Shown: positions 46,593-59,345, numbered from the stretch's first letter. The stretch is DNA of 64,000 nucleotides from Fusarium oxysporum f. sp. lycopersici 4287 (GCF_000149955.1 NC_030997.1:1472714-1536713), one strand, 5' to 3'. The notes: a model not told the origin generated them from the sequence alone. A program made the numbers and translations.

Positions 46593-47611
46593 CTTGATTC
46601 AATCTAATGAAGTATTTTAACAACAATATGGTGTATTCCAGTCAATTGACTCAGCAACAAAGCATCAATTGCAGAGCTAGAACGACGAGTCCAGAGGAAC
46701 GCGGGACCATGGGCGACTCGCTTTTTCACTCCCTCCACGAAAATTCTCTTGTCTCCTCACATATCCCCTTCCTGTACGTGACAAGCCACTTTTTCTCAGC
46801 CGTTGTCCAACTCAGCGCTGGTCACTCCAATCATTACGCGCCGTCAATCAATACTTTGCGAAACTATCGTATTCCTAGCAGAATGGCGTTTTGCTGAGGT
46901 TCCTCAGCGGGTGCGGGGGATGCGCCACTTCTTTTAGTACTGAGCTGAAATACCTTGGCAAGAGAATCTGGCCTAGCGTTACAGGGGATTGAAGCTGTTT
47001 TCAGGTCAAGGTGGTGCTGATGAACTGTTTTGGGTTTGTTATCGAGAGCGCACCGTGCGTCGTGCCGTGCCGTTCCGGGCCGTATGGTTCGCTGGGCGCG
47101 TTGAATTGAGAGGTGTTTTGATGGCGCTGTACTGTATTCAGCCAGCCACGAGGTAGGTATGTCAGCAAGGGAGGCATAAGCGTGAGGGGACTTTGGACAT
47201 GGCGTGATGTCTCATTCTCTTTGCTTGTTGCACTGCTTCTGTCTTTTCGTCGACATTCCGAGAATCCCCTATTATGACGGCATTGGCTTGATCCGCTGTT
47301 TTGTCATGATTTCCTGTGACACGCTCCTTACAGAATGCTTCAGCCACAAGCCACTCCGACGCCGCAAGGGAGAAGGGTTTGGAGTTAGTGAACTAGGCAG
47401 GGCAATAGATCAGCCATGAGCTTGCTGGCCGTTCTAGACTCTGCACCAAGAGTGAACCAGTTCATCGCTGGCATCAGTAGCTCTTCGCTATCTCGAGTGA
47501 TCTGTATTTATTCAGCATATCTCCACCACCTAGCTACCTAGTCAATTACACAACTTCCATCTATCCAAAGTATCTTTTTTCTAACCTCGAGTATCCTCAA
47601 TTGCATACAAA
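46593..47611. other. Divergent intergenic region, laccase and small-protein genes
   Basis: About 1 kb, no supported gene. It includes GC-rich patches near 46905-46920 and 47050-47090 but no element I can name. Confidence 0.4.
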
Positions 47612-48015
47612 ATGAGCTCTCTAACAAAAGTCGTCAACGGCAAGGTCGTCACCAACACCAATGTCCGTACCCCGCACCATGTACCTTCATCGCTAATGCT
47701 TGACAGGTCAAACCTCCAACTGGATGGACAGTCAACTACGAAGACTTTGGCAGTGAAACTGAATGGGGCGAAGATGGAGAGGTCGCTGATCTTGTCAGCG
47801 CTTATGGCATTTCCGGACAGGTCAAGCCGCTCTTCAGGACCCGGTACAGCAGCAACGAGGTCATTTTTGTAATTGAGATCAACGAGCAGTATTACATATA
47901 CAATGGTGAGAGTGGATGGGTACAGCGAATTGTCACGCCGACGGATTTGAACGAGATTGTGGAGTTTATCAATGAGCAGGGATGGTTCCGGCTGGAGACC
48001 GAGAATCTCGGTTGA
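47612..48015 (+). CDS. Small uncharacterised protein, 119 residues
   Basis: Exons 47612-47662 and 47707-48015, separated by a 44-nt intron (GTCCGT..GACAG). The product starts MSSLTKVVNGKVVTN and continues VKPPTGWTVNYEDFGSE, with an acidic centre and an aromatic C-terminal half (NEQYYIYNGESGWVQRI, INEQGWFRLETENLG). The good leader, clean splice and strong sequence character argue for a real gene. I do not recognise the family. There is no signal peptide or membrane segment. Confidence 0.68.
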
Positions 48016-48224
48016 TGATCGAAGTCGTGCATTGTATGGAATCTATATTGTAGTCATATCTGTACAGCTATTACTCTCGGGTAGGGAGGTGCATTGTCAG
48101 TGATTGCAGTATTTTATGGCAAGGACAGTCTATTTGTAATGGATAATAGAGTCTAAACATCAGACTGTCTAGAGTCGGTAACTGCCTCTTGGATTCTCGT
48201 AATTGTCGTATTCTCCCACCTAAG

Positions 48225-49180
48225 TCAACATCGCCTAATCTCAGCGTATTGCTCTTCCAACTCATTGTACCGACCACTCAAGGTGAGAATTGTTTGAATA
48301 GTCCACCTGCCCTTGCCGCTGGTAGCTGAGTATCTTTACCATAGTCCTCAATGCGTCTCTTCTGCTTAGCCGTTGCAGAGTAGACCAAGGCGTAATCCAT
48401 AAACTCGGCCCAACTGGCAGGAAGACCAGTAACCATGAGCGACTTTGCTAAATCTTGGGGGAGGACCTTTGTGAGGTATCTGCGGGTGTGACAGCGTTAA
48501 TGGTGAAATCGTCCATGATCAAAGTGGAACGAAGACTGCGCATCAGTTCAACGGTCTGTTCTTTGTGAGTTTTCATTTTTAGCCAACGGAGGATGTGGAT
48601 TCACTGCAAGTTTGGAGGCGCCATACACTGGTAGATCATGCTCCGGTGCATGAGCCGTTGCACTATTTGTGATGACGATGCGTCCCGTTGTTCTATCGAC
48701 AGCCTGTCTCTGCTTTCGCATCTGGCTAACTGCCAGTTTCACAAAACTACAACGGCCCGGAAGTTGACATCAGTGACGACAAAGGCAGGTTCAAGCAACT
48801 TTCCCCACTCATCAGACTTATCTGAAAAGTAGTCGTATTGTTCAGATACACCAGCGTTGGAAGTGGCGAGATCAATACGACCCCCTTCCGCTACAGCCTG
48901 TTCAAAAGCGTTGCGTAGATCTGTCCATCAAGCTGCATCGTAGCGAAGGAACGTGTCAACGCTGGTTCTCCCTCTGGTGGCGAGGGTGTCGTATTGGCAT
49001 CTGGCTGGTTCAGGTCGAAGACAAGGACTTGAGCACCTTTGGTAGCTATAAGTCTGACTGCTTTCATTTACTTCCTGAAGCGCCGCCTGTAGAATTAAAG
49101 GTGAGTTGCTGGTATCATGAAATAAAATCTATGTCTGTGAATACCAGTAATGATGGCAACTTCTCCATCGAGCTTTCGGA
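48225..49180 (-). pseudogene. Decayed short-chain dehydrogenase
   Basis: On the minus strand, conserved SDR pieces appear in order but in different frames. KLDGEVAIITG is near 49178-49146, GAQVLVFDLNQPDAN near 49030-48980, and GRIDLATSNAGVSEQYDYF near 48890-48830. SQMRKQRQA, GRIVITNSATAHAPEHDLPV and YGASKLAV lie at 48735-48600, DDFTINAVTP near 48510, and ILTLSGRYNELEEQYAEIRR at 48290-48225. At least two frameshifts and one stop separate them. The active-site YGASK is still readable. The gene is dead, with no single frame covering more than a third. Confidence 0.75.
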
Positions 49181-49279
49181 TGTCCCGTTGTTGGTGGTCA
49201 ATAATGTCATGGTCATGGTGTTATCAGACAGTCATAATAACTGTTATATTCATGGCCGAACATCTGAATTTAACATTTA

Positions 49280-49815
49280 GCTCCGATACGGAGATAGCCG
49301 CTTTTGGAATCCGTCTGCGGCTGAAGTTGGAGGGTGTAGCTTGTCGTAACAGAGCGAGTAACGCTGCCAATGGTCCCCTTATCAATAATCTCCTTGACTT
49401 GATGATAAGAGGATCAGCTCTGCCCTGAAGGCCAACATCAGTCTGGACGCCTTTGCTAGCAGCTAGAACCGTTAGCTCTTCACTCTACGTTAACGTGGCG
49501 CCCAATGGCCCCTCCACCACCACCTTTATCCCGTTCTGCAGTGCCTAGCAATATGGAGAGAGACGACCACAAGATCGACATTGGAGTCATTGGCTAGGCC
49601 TTCGGTGTTGCCGTACGCCTTGACAGTGTCGGGGAGTTTGTGTAACTCGATTGACTAGCGGGCAGAGTCGACAGATGAGTTACACACAGCTACGATATCC
49701 GTATGGTGGCCATTCAAGGATGGGTCTCAGGCAGGGGAGGATACCCCGGTCCCCACTGGCGGTTCTAGAACGTCGATGGGCGCGAGACCTACCAGACCAA
49801 CTCATGTAGGTGCAA
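49280..49815 (-). pseudogene. Decayed Gal80-like (Gfo/Idh/MocA) oxidoreductase fragment
   Basis: Minus-strand reading gives, across frames, VGLVGLAPIDVLEPP, HHTDIVAVCNSSVDSA, IELHKLPDTVKAYGNTEGLA, NDSNVDLVVVSLHI and then LAASKGVQTDVGLQGRADPL and IIDKGTIGSV. This is the order of the NAD-binding half of fungal Gal80-like oxidoreductases. There are several stops (one TGA in a likely CGA position) and at least two frameshifts. The C-terminal domain is missing, as the sequence runs directly into the decayed SDR. Confidence 0.65.
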
Positions 49816-52277
49816 TGTTGATGCTTGGATTTGAGAAGATAAGCTGAATGGGAGTTGTCGCTTGAGATAAATGATTGGTTGTAAGTTACGATTATATAAT
49901 ACACTTTCTCTTTTATAGAAGTCATTCTTTGACTGTATTTCTAGAATTGTACTGAGGCGGGCAATTACCTGATATGGAAAGCACAGCGACCTCTTCTATA
50001 AATAATACGCTCCCCTCACCTGGGGCTTCGATTACGTTCTCTCGAATCAACTTTCCTAGTTAGGACCACCGATATCATAGCATCAGATTTGGAAATGCCC
50101 GCAGGATTGCAGCCACAAATCTAGCGCTTACTCCCTAAAGGCAGAGGTCGGTCGGGGAGTGACCCGACTTGCTCGCCGGAGGAAAAGAGCATTTTTCGGA
50201 ATAATTCTTTCCCACGAGGAACGGCCCGCTGCGTTGTCGATGGAGCCGGAATCCTTCTGCTTGTGCGCATACGTAAGCGGCCTCTGTAGGGCTTACTTGA
50301 ACGTATCCTCTGTGTGAATAGGCGTCTATTGCTTGCGCTATCATCTGTGCCCCGCTTGGGACTCTGACTAGCTACCTAATCTGTCAGTATCTTGTTGCAC
50401 TCCATTTTGACTCTAACTACACGACCATTGCATCGTCGGGGTTACACATGAGCTTACGAGATCGCCGAGTATTTGCGCAACGGGGCTGCCGTCCCAGAAC
50501 GGGTGTCACTAGGCAAGCAGCTTGCTGTCGTCTTTGAAATCACAAATATCTCAAGGTCGTGGCTTCTTATTCTCTGGGGGCTGTTTCCCGGAAATACATT
50601 AATCAGGCTTACGATATCAAAATTCCCCACATAAGATTCCATCATAGAGGCGGGATAATAGTCCGTTGGTTCATCTGAGTCAGATGCCGTGAGCCTCGGT
50701 AGATATTAATAGGTGGTCTGTGAACACGAACATGCTAGTTTGGCATCATATGCGTGATTTTGAGGGAGATAACGATAAACGCCATCTCACTGCTCAAAAG
50801 TCATGAAGTCATCTTCAAGTCTGTAATGGAACAAGGTTTGAATAAGTAAGCGCGCATTGGCCGTGACAATATTCCGGTGCAACGTTGAGCCGTTTCGTAT
50901 CTTGATAATGGCTCCTCGAAGCATCATTAGAGATACAAAAATTACAACCTGTGGCCATAAGGACGAGAAGCGACCCCGATTTCGCTTTGAGGCATTTGAA
51001 CCGCAACTCCCAGCCGAATTAATGTGCAAAAACATCGACTTCTCTTATCCTGGAACATTCCCCGCCGTTGCATATGCGGCTGCAAGCTAAGTACACTGTG
51101 ACTCTTATGCAGTCACATGCGCAACCGTTCGCGGACGTTGTCCGCCAAGAGAGTTTATTTCTGATACCTACGCTTTTGGAAGGACCCCAGACTGTGTATC
51201 GATACCAAGGAGTGGAATGATTATCCGCTGAAAAACAGTGCCGCTGGAGATGCTTATATGCACGCCAGGTTCTTCGTGCTTAGCAGGGCTTACAGCGGTG
51301 GATGGATTTGCGCGAGGCCATCCCCGGCTTGGCCGGGCGATAAGGGGGATAGGGATTGGCCAGCATAGGGCACTTCATTGGTAAGGTTGTACAATATCGC
51401 GTGTACATATCTCGCCGTATACTTTGTCATACTAAATGCAGATTGTGACTCGGACTAGGGCTGAAGGTATCTGTTAGAGTATGTTATTCTTAGGTGAGGT
51501 TCGATCAGATTTAAACCTCGACGTGGATTGATTCTTCATCTCAAGAACATCGTAGTGTTTGCTGGGTAAACGACGAATAACGTGAACACCAGAAATCTGC
51601 CTTTGACGGGTAGGCTTCGTAGGAAAGGGTCCAAAAGGCTAACTCAACTCTGTGCAGTAGGCTGGCTTTAACACGGCTTAGGATTATGCACGTTCGGCTT
51701 ATTGTTGATTTTCGGAAGCCGCCAAGATACAGCCTATAGGCAGGCGCATTTCTCAGCAAAATAGGTAGCACAGTGGCTGTAAAGTGTAGTAAAAACCGAT
51801 ATTATGATTAGGTAATGAATGGCGTGCACCCCGTGGGGAGAACTAGTCTTCTGCACCCGGCAGTTTGAACGCCGAGGGGGGCTTAAGGACGAGGTGAGAA
51901 TGCAGGCTGACCCAACGCCCCCAAAGTGTTTGACCCAGAAAACCCATCGAGCTCGCGTGTATGTGCCGTGAAGCGGCATTTGAGACCCTACTGACCTTAA
52001 AAGAGGATTAGACAACCCTCAAGGACAATATTACCCCCAGCAAATCTCCAGTCACAGAGAATCTCCAATCTGCGGCTAAAGTGAGGAAGCTGTTGGCATG
52101 AACCCCTTCGGAACCTGCCGAGATTAATACAGCTTATATATACAGACGAATAATTGGCTGATGGTGGCAGCTGCAGCCTGATCCGTGTCGTCAATGCTCG
52201 CCATTTTAAGCAGAGCAGCTTAGTGACTCATACGCGCGGGGAGACCCATCTTACATAGAAAGGGCCACATATTCAAC
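49816..52277. other. Long gene-poor stretch left of the AflR-like gene
   Basis: About 2.5 kb in which I find no recognisable gene. Several open frames of 60-90 codons exist on both strands (for example 51035-50787 minus), but none gives family-like sequence. Given the neighbours, it is probably decayed DNA. Confidence 0.45.
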
Positions 52278-53545
52278 ATGTTTGGTACTCTCCAGTTCAA
52301 CCATTCCGCAAACGCAGGGCCCACCTTCGTCGAGCGAGCAGACGGTGCTGCATTCAGTGCCCTGGGCAACAACGTCCTACAGCACACGGCGTGCGACCAG
52401 TGCCGCCAGAAGAAGCTTCGCTGCACGGGGCGCAAGACGGGCTGTGAGCGCTGCAAGGCATGTTCTACAGAGTGTACTTATACTCAGCTTTTTGGAAGCA
52501 ACGTGCGGCGCAAGGACCGCAAGCGGACGGCCCGACAGAATGATGCTGCCGCGCAGTCGCCATCACCTGAGCAGCAGTCCGAATCGGATGCTATGCAGAG
52601 CACCGTCGTCGTCAACAGCAGAAACTCCCCTAGCGTTTCGGTGCAGGGGGGAAATAGCGGCGATGAAAACGGTAGCAATTCGTCTGTTGATCCTTTGGCG
52701 AGCGATACCTCGCATCCGACGGATGCAACGCTCCTAGAAGATGCGGCCATGAGCAGCAACACTTCGGGAGATGAATTCGTATTCTTTGATTTGGACCCCT
52801 CTACTTTTGACCGTAAGTTCCTTTCTCTCTCACGACAAATGGCAAGTTGCTAAGCTTTCTCTTTGCAAAATTAGTGCCAGAGTCCAATTCCTTGCCAGAT
52901 TTTCACTGGTCACCGTATAGTATACCTGGTATTCCTTCACCACGCAGCACACAGCCCGACACTTTCAGTTTCTTGGATTCTCGCACTTCAACAGCCACGA
53001 CAGCTACACGCATGCTCAGCCATCCCATCAATGTCAGCAACAGTACCTGTGCCAGCCGATGTCTCAAGGTCATGAAGTCACTGCTCGAGGAGCTTGAAAC
53101 TCGCATGCACGACATGAGGCCCTGCAAAGCCGATGTTGCGCTCTCTTTCCAAAAGCAATCATGCATCCAGTGCACCCAGGTAATCCGCTGCAAGAGCTGC
53201 TACACCGACCCAGACGCCATGCTGTTTCTTACCATGATCTGCGATAAGCTTATCATGCTCAACAAGAAGATTCTCTGGTACATGAGGGAGGGCACCAGTG
53301 TAGAGCAACAGCTGCTGGTGGGTGAGTATGAAGTGGACCAGACTGAAGAATGGGGGAGTATGTTGCAACTCCTTACGGTGGTGCAGCTACGGAAGATCAA
53401 GGCGCTGGTGGATGATATTGAGAGAAGTCCAGCAATTGAAGGGAGACACGCTCAGCTTATAATGCTAAAGAGTGTAAAGCAGCAGGTCATTGCACTTTTG
53501 GGGAGAATTAGAGAGGCGTTGTTCAAGGTTGTTGATGAGGCATAG
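52278..53545 (+). CDS. AflR-like Zn2Cys6 transcription factor
   Basis: Exons 52278-52812 and 52875-53545 (62-nt intron) encode 401 residues. The zinc cluster is ACDQCRQKKLRC then GCERCKACSTECTYT near residues 38-70, preceded by a short N-terminal arm as in AflR-type factors. A Ser/Gln-rich linker follows. The C-terminal half has CASRCLKVMKSLLEELETRM and the stretch CIQCTQVIRCKSCYTD, then a helical end (IALLGRIREALFKVVDEA). Relatives often regulate secondary-metabolite clusters. Here the flanking genes are broken P450s and oxidoreductases, so its targets, if any, are elsewhere or lost. The gene itself looks intact. Confidence 0.85.
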
Positions 53546-53799
53546 ACAAGCTGGATAGAAAGAATCCAAGGCCCGAAAAGACAAGACAATTTAGACAGAC
53601 TATGAACTATTTATCAAGGATGGCGTGGAAGGTTAGTCCTTTTAACGCTCGAGAGTATCATATTCGGAAGTTATTCAAAGGGAAGTCTCAATCACAAGCA
53701 TGCAACATTGCCTTTTACAACCTGACAAGGCAACCCCCAACAATTAACGTATGGTCATTCTACATACAGCGAGAGCAAACTACCCAGATCATCACATTC

Positions 53800-55151
53800 A
53801 GTGTTACCATGCCGCTCCTTATTTGCTAGTTTTGCTATTTCCCGTGCCAGATCGGACCTCTCCCGAAATTGAACATACAGATCCGGCTTCCACCACATGA
53901 TGTGATAGCGGCATTCATCCAACCAGCCAATATCTGCACTAACCAATTCCCGGTTATACTTGAACACCATTTTGGTATAGATCTGGTTCACTTCAATCGT
54001 TGTAAAGCTGTGAAAGAAGTAGTCAACAGACTGTAAATCACTGTCAAGAACGGTGCACGTACTTTGGTCTAAGACAACCTCTGGCCCCCAAGGTGACTAT
54101 ACGGATCAAGCCATCACTTGAGATCAAATTGGTAAGGATCCGAAAAGTATTTCTCGTTGTGAGTAACCATGTAAGCACTTGTGTAGACCTCGGTCTGTAT
54201 GCCCCGTTAGCTAGCTAGCGTTAGATGTCTGGGCAATTTGACTTACGCCTTGAGGAGCCCAATGGTTATCGATATCGGTTCATGAAAAGATCCTTAAGAA
54301 TCCTTGACATTCAGGTGGATAGATACGAACGCCCTCGCTGACGACAGCTTAGGGGTATCAAAACTGTTGCGCAGGGGCTGCTAATACACCTGAAACGATC
54401 TTAAAATGCCATCTCTCGGAGAATATCAAACGCAAGCATCTCATACGCATACCACTTCGTCATATTCAACCCATTCAACTTGGGCTCACCAAGCTCGCCA
54501 ATCTCATCAGCAAACACATCAACACCATTCGCAATAATCTTCAATGTCTTATTTAAAAAAGGCCGCAGTAAGGCTCTGCTTCATGTTCCTATGGTTTTGC
54601 GGATCTCGATCACTCCCAATACACAATCTGCTAAACCCCGCGCCGTTCTGTTTCTTCCCAGCAGCGTGACCGTAAACATCCTTCTTTATGTGAGAGATGG
54701 GAAGAAAGGTTAACTTAAACACAGGCCCTTCAGGTGAAGTAGCTGAGTAGATTGGGGTTATAAGCCACCATATTTCTTTTGCCCTTCATCAATGGCGAGA
54801 TGGATGCGGCCGCGTGTTGATCGAATAATTCTCCATATCTTCCCAGAATGGATCACGATGGCCTCTAAGTACATTACAAGGAGCCAGGCACGCACTGGGG
54901 TAGATGTTGCTAGGAGGGGGCCGAGGTAGGACGCCAGTGAATAGAAGTAGATATGGTAGATTACGAGACCGGTCCAGTATAAGGTGAGCTATCGTGGGTT
55001 AGTTTATGTGGTCTTCTAAACTCATGGTTGTTGGTTGACGTACCAGTACGCCCAGAACGCTGCTACCATATATGGCCAACAATCCTCTGGAGGACTTGCC
55101 GTTGAGTCGAAGCCAGGCTTCCATTTTCATTGGAGTTAACACAAGTGACAT
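53800..55151 (-). pseudogene. Decayed cytochrome P450 without heme-binding loop
   Basis: Pieces on the minus strand from ATG 55151: MKMEAWLRLNGKSSRG with a membrane anchor, YHIYFYSLASYLGPLL, KTLKIIANGVDVFADEIGEL, LNGLNMTKWYAYEMLAFDIL, YMVTHNEKYFSDPYQF-like sequence near 54170, and finally NQIYTKMVFKYNRELVS and WLDECRYHIMWWKPDLYVQF. These follow the order of a fungal P450. Many stops and frameshifts intervene. I could not find the F-x-x-G-x-x-x-C-x-G heme loop, nor the I-helix and ExxR regions; between 'YFSDPYQF' and 'IYTKMVFKY' the sequence is scrambled. It is non-functional. Confidence 0.78.
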
Positions 55152-56194
55152 GGTGACAGTTTGTTTTCTGAGCCGTGAACAATGACGTTGATGGAGAAGA
55201 TGCCTCTAGTGTTTTATACTTCCTGTTGCCGCACCACTATCTGAACTGTCAGCTTCTAAGCCTCTCACTACTCCTTCAGAATCCCGCTGATACTCGAATA
55301 GGAATTCGCATTGCATGCACTAAATTGTCATCTGATAATTTATTTCGATTGTTTCAGCCCCCACTGATCATAGTGTCCAATGCGGTGCAACTTGAGGCTT
55401 TTGGGCAATTGCCGGATTAGGAAACAAGCCGACATGACCAACAACCAGAGCTTCATGTCTCAGAGGCATAGCCAGAAAGGTAACAGCCCGTCCAATTACA
55501 AGACATGGCTCTAATGCACTTGGCGGCCGCTGAGAAATGTGAGGCTGAAGGGGAGTTTGGACCATGCTGCTAGACGAGGGCTGGGGATTTTGTAGAAAGG
55601 ATGGGTTATGTGGCGATAGAACGTGTATGGTCCCCAACCAAGAAGAAGCTAAGTGATAATTAGTTTGAGCTTCAAGTTGTCTTTCGCATGGAAACATGAC
55701 ATCTCGTTGTTGTGGGAGCAGCTACGCGAGGAACAAGACGTGTACGAGGTCTTGACTGATGTCTATTGGAGATGAGTCCATGATAAGAGATTGATATTGG
55801 TTCTGCTGTTACACGATTTCGAGTGGGGCGGGGTTCGGTAAGCTCATTTACATGAACAACTGTTCTGTGCATGAGCTTCTCTGTCAGCGGGTTTTACGCT
55901 TACATCAAGCCAAGTCCTGGTTAGCCAATCGGGCTAACTCTGGTGCATGATGCAGCCCCGAACCACATCTCCTAACACGGTAATACTCCGTAGAACGCTA
56001 AATGGAATATTACCCAATTGAACAATAACCGTCGCGCACAGTTCAATTGACATATTAAGACGATAGATCCGAGTATAGAATAAAGACAATTGAATTGACC
56101 GTATAAGAGCTTTCCACTTCATCAACTAGTACAGCCATAATGAAGTCACCAGCCAGCGATATCCAAAGCCTGTGTTCAACCGCCAGCACCAAAC
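55152..56194. other. Intergenic region between two P450 relics
   Basis: About 1 kb without a recognisable gene. A minus-strand frame at 55697-55368 is Pro/Ser-rich, but nothing supports it. Confidence 0.4.
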
Positions 56195-57130
56195 ATGAAC
56201 TCCCTCCTCGTCCTCGCTCTCTGGGCCGCTGGGTCCTGCATAGCCTTCAGTATTGCCAACTCCTACTGGTCTCATCTCCGGCACGACGCTAAACGTAAAA
56301 CCCAAGGCTGTCAGCGTGCTCCGCGCATGCCCAACAAGTATCCCTTCGCCGTCGACTTCTTCCTCGCTGCTATCAAGGCAGATAAGAAGAAGAAGTTTCC
56401 TGAGACAATAGTGAAGCGGTATGGGAAGGTGAGACATGCTGGGGCGTTTGAGCACTACACTCTTGGAAATCATGATGTTTCTATCAATGATCCGAGAAAC
56501 ATTCAGACTGTACTCTTGACTAGTTCAAAGAATCTGGGTTGGGTGGGAGGCTGAGCAATACGTTTCGACCGTTGCTTGGAAATGGTATTTTTGCAGTTGA
56601 TGGACCGAGCTGGGAACATTCACGTGATATTCTCTGGCCTTCACAAGGAGTCAAGTTTCCGATCATGGATAACAAAAAGTACACATTCAGCATACAATGA
56701 AAAGCTCTTCCAACAGAAAATTCCGGCTCGGCACCGCCAATAGATATTCAGGCCTTACTCTTCCGTCTTACTGTCGATACGATCACTGAGCTTCTTTTCG
56801 GCGAGTCTGTCAATTCGCAGATCACCAATCTATCAGAGAACATCAGAAAAGCATGTACTTTGGCAAACGACAGGTTCATTGATGAAGTTTGCTTTGTAGC
56901 GGCTTTTAACCATGCACAAACTTGGCTTTCTGATCAGTCTAGCTTGGTGGATAAGTACTGGATGGATGACGGTCCAAGTCGTCGGCGAAATGTCAGGAAC
57001 ATGCATGAGTCTGTGAATATCTTTGTGCATCGATCATTGGGCTGATTACGAAAAGCCCGAGACAATGTCAATTACGTCTTCTTGGAGGAATTGACATTTG
57101 ATATGGATTCATCATTACTTCCTCAATAGT
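56195..57130 (+). pseudogene. Truncated CYP52-like cytochrome P450
   Basis: The first 119 codons are open: a membrane anchor (LLVLALWAAGSCIAFSIAN), then RAPRMPNKYPFAVDFFLAAI and YTLGNHDVSINDPRNIQTVL, typical of alkane/fatty-acid hydroxylase-type P450s. Near 56545 a one-base shift moves the continuation to another frame (SNTFRPLLGNGIFAVDGPSW). A TGA at 56698-56700 interrupts it, and PPIDIQALLFRLTVDTITEL and LFGESVNSQ follow. Sequence ends near a VNYVFLEEL-like helix; the I-helix, ExxR and heme loop are absent. It is thus both frameshifted and cut to about half length. Confidence 0.78.
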
Positions 57131-57452
57131 TTATACATAGGTCATCTCATTCGCCAGACTCTGTAGTTAATTTCCAAGAATCGATCATATCTAGTGTCTT
57201 ATACATCCGTATTACTGCTACTGGCTATTTCTGTGCCTATTTCTGTGATTCACTGTCGCATTTGATCTCAAACGGAGTTAGCGCCCATAAGTCCGGATCA
57301 AGCCCGATTATTATGACGCTTAGATGCAAGCCAGACGAGGTTCCGCGACCTCATTCTCTTTGCAATACAATCTTTCAATGTTAAGCCAAGTTCATCGCAT
57401 TGCCTCACTCTCATTTATCAACCTTCGTCACTTTATCTCAAGCTTACAAATT
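57131..57452. other. Intergenic region upstream of SDR
   Basis: An in-frame ATG at 57324 would extend the next gene by 43 residues, but that extension lacks SDR-like sequence and is treated here as leader. Nothing else seen. Confidence 0.4.
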
Positions 57453-58451
57453 ATGTCTCGCTACGCAGACGCTCACAAGAATACCTCTGGCCCTGGCGAT
57501 GCTCGTCCGACAGCCCTTCAAATCGTGCGCGATGAGGATCTTGAGGGTGCTTTGACAGATAAGGTGTTTTTGATCACTGGTACCTCCGCGGGGATTGGCG
57601 TTGAGGTTGGCCGTGCTATTGCTGCTACCGGCGCCCGTGTTTTCCTCGCTGTGCGTGATCTAGAAAAGGGCAAGGCTGCGTGCTCTTCTTTTTTGAAGCC
57701 AGGTCAAGTTGACTTGATACGTCTTGATACATCCGACATGTCCTCCGTTCGTGCATGCGCCGCTGAGTTCCTGGAGAAATCGCCTACACTCAATGTCCTC
57801 ATCAACAACGCCGCCATCATGGCAACACCTACCCGCATCGAGACCAAGGATGGTTTCGAGCAACAACTGGCTACCAACTATCTCGGCCACTTCCTCCTCT
57901 TCTGGCTACTCAAAGACGCCCTCCTCAAAGGGTCAACGCCCGAGTTCAACTCACGCCTAGTCAACGTGTCTTCCTCAGGCCACCACGCATCAGAGGTCAT
58001 CTACGACGACTTCCAGCTCAAAGCCCCCGACGCTTACAATCCTTTCAAAGCCTACGGCCAAAGCAAACTCGCCCAGATCTACATGTCCAACTACATCGAC
58101 CGTGTTTACGGCCCAAAGGGTCTCCACGCTACTAGCGTCATGCCCGGTGGAATCGCATCAAACCTTCAGAAGCATCTACCCGAAGCGGTGCACAGGGACA
58201 TGAAGGAGAACCCATCGACGATCAATTTCATGAAAAGCCCCGAGCAAGGTGCTGCGACTACGGTTCTGGCAGCAGTTGGCAAGGAGTGGGAGGGAAAGGG
58301 CGGGAAGTATCTTGAGAACTGTCGACCATCCATGCCGCAGCCGTTGATCCCAGGTATGATGGGGTATAAGGATTATATCTATGTTTCGGAGAAGGAGAAC
58401 AAAACCTGGGAGCTTACTTTGGAGACCTTGGGTCTCCAGGAGACGTCTTAG
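57453..58451 (+). CDS. Short-chain dehydrogenase/reductase (retinol-dehydrogenase-like)
   Basis: An intronless frame of 332 residues from ATG 57453 (MSRYADAHKN). Motifs: TGTSAGIG near residue 45, NNAAIMATP, the serine in VNVSSSGHH, and YGQSKLAQ with the catalytic Tyr/Lys. The insert between Ser and Tyr (YDDFQLKAPDAYNPFKA) is typical of the extended WW-domain-oxidoreductase/retinol-dehydrogenase-like group. An upstream ATG at 57324 in the same frame would add a hydrophobic and basic leader; a mitochondrial signal cannot be excluded. It is the first intact gene to the right of the degraded region. Confidence 0.88.
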   Translation: MSRYADAHKNTSGPGDARPTALQIVRDEDLEGALTDKVFLITGTSAGIGVEVGRAIAATGARVFLAVRDLEKGKAACSSFLKPGQVDLIRLDTSDMSSVRACAAEFLEKSPTLNVLINNAAIMATPTRIETKDGFEQQLATNYLGHFLLFWLLKDALLKGSTPEFNSRLVNVSSSGHHASEVIYDDFQLKAPDAYNPFKAYGQSKLAQIYMSNYIDRVYGPKGLHATSVMPGGIASNLQKHLPEAVHRDMKENPSTINFMKSPEQGAATTVLAAVGKEWEGKGGKYLENCRPSMPQPLIPGMMGYKDYIYVSEKENKTWELTLETLGLQETS

Positions 58452-59345
58452 GGAAGGGCGCTTGATGGCCAAGCAGGTCCGTTATGATGGAACCTAATGT
58501 TTGTAGCTGTTATTGCCCATAATCAATGATCTTCTCGCAGGGGCTTAAAGTCTTTCTGTAAAAGCCATGAATTAGCTCATATCATATCACCAATTACCCA
58601 CCTTACAGCGAGACCTTCGAAAAACCAAGTGGTTCGATATGAAATTGCAGTGCTACCCGGCAGGACAAAATTCACTATTGAATCGCGGCATAAAGCCTTT
58701 CTTACTCTTGCCACCTGAAAGCAGCCCAGTTTACCCCACTATAGACAATATTTACAGGGCTCTGCAGTAGGCTGAGGTGGTCCAGAACACAAGGGTCCTC
58801 GTCTGAGAGCTCGCCTAATCTTTGCCAAGAAAGAAATGGTACTCCACGAGAGACTCTCCCTGGAGCTCGATTGGGGACTTTGAAAACTGGTCGTTATCGT
58901 CAGTGTATCAATACCGCGAGTATTAGATGGTTATCCTCTGATTGGGAGATTTCTGAATGCTTTATGATGCGATTGACAAAGAGTCCGCATGTTGTTTTCG
59001 TGATCAGGGACAGAGAAATCACTAGCTTTAGTTCATTCTAGGCCTTCGCTTGCAACCGACCCAGACGGTTTAGCGCCTGTTCACGCAAAAGCTGAATGCA
59101 CGGATCAATAGTTGTTATTCCAGCCCGCCACAAATGCGGGTCGAAATAGGGAATAGACTCAGAAGCCATTGACACTGGAAGATATGATATTGGTTTGGCT
59201 GCATTGTCGGCCAACATTGCCACTTGTCCTACGTTTCCACAGAGACCAGCTACTAGTATAAGATGAAGCCCAACCCATTCACTGCTCTCATCTACTCATT
59301 CTCAAAACAACTCTCAAACTCAACACTATTTCGACATCTACCAAC
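58452..59345. other. Intergenic region between SDR and patatin
   Basis: About 0.9 kb. On the minus strand 59260-59041 reads LILVAGLCGNVGQVAMLADN and continues to LQAKA, a 70-residue protein-like tail of unknown origin, perhaps a relic. No other feature. Confidence 0.35.

Noticed and set aside
48225..57130. A functional secondary-metabolite cluster around the AflR-like gene
   Set aside because: No PKS, NRPS or terpene synthase is visible, and the neighbouring SDR, oxidoreductase and both P450s are broken. At best this is a relic: the regulator looks intact while every enzyme-like neighbour from 48.2 to 57.1 kb is decayed, which is itself worth a comparison with related genomes.
57324..57452. 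Upstream ATG extension of the SDR at 57453
   Set aside because: Relatives begin near MSRYA; the extension looks like leader sequence. Kept only as a possible targeting peptide.
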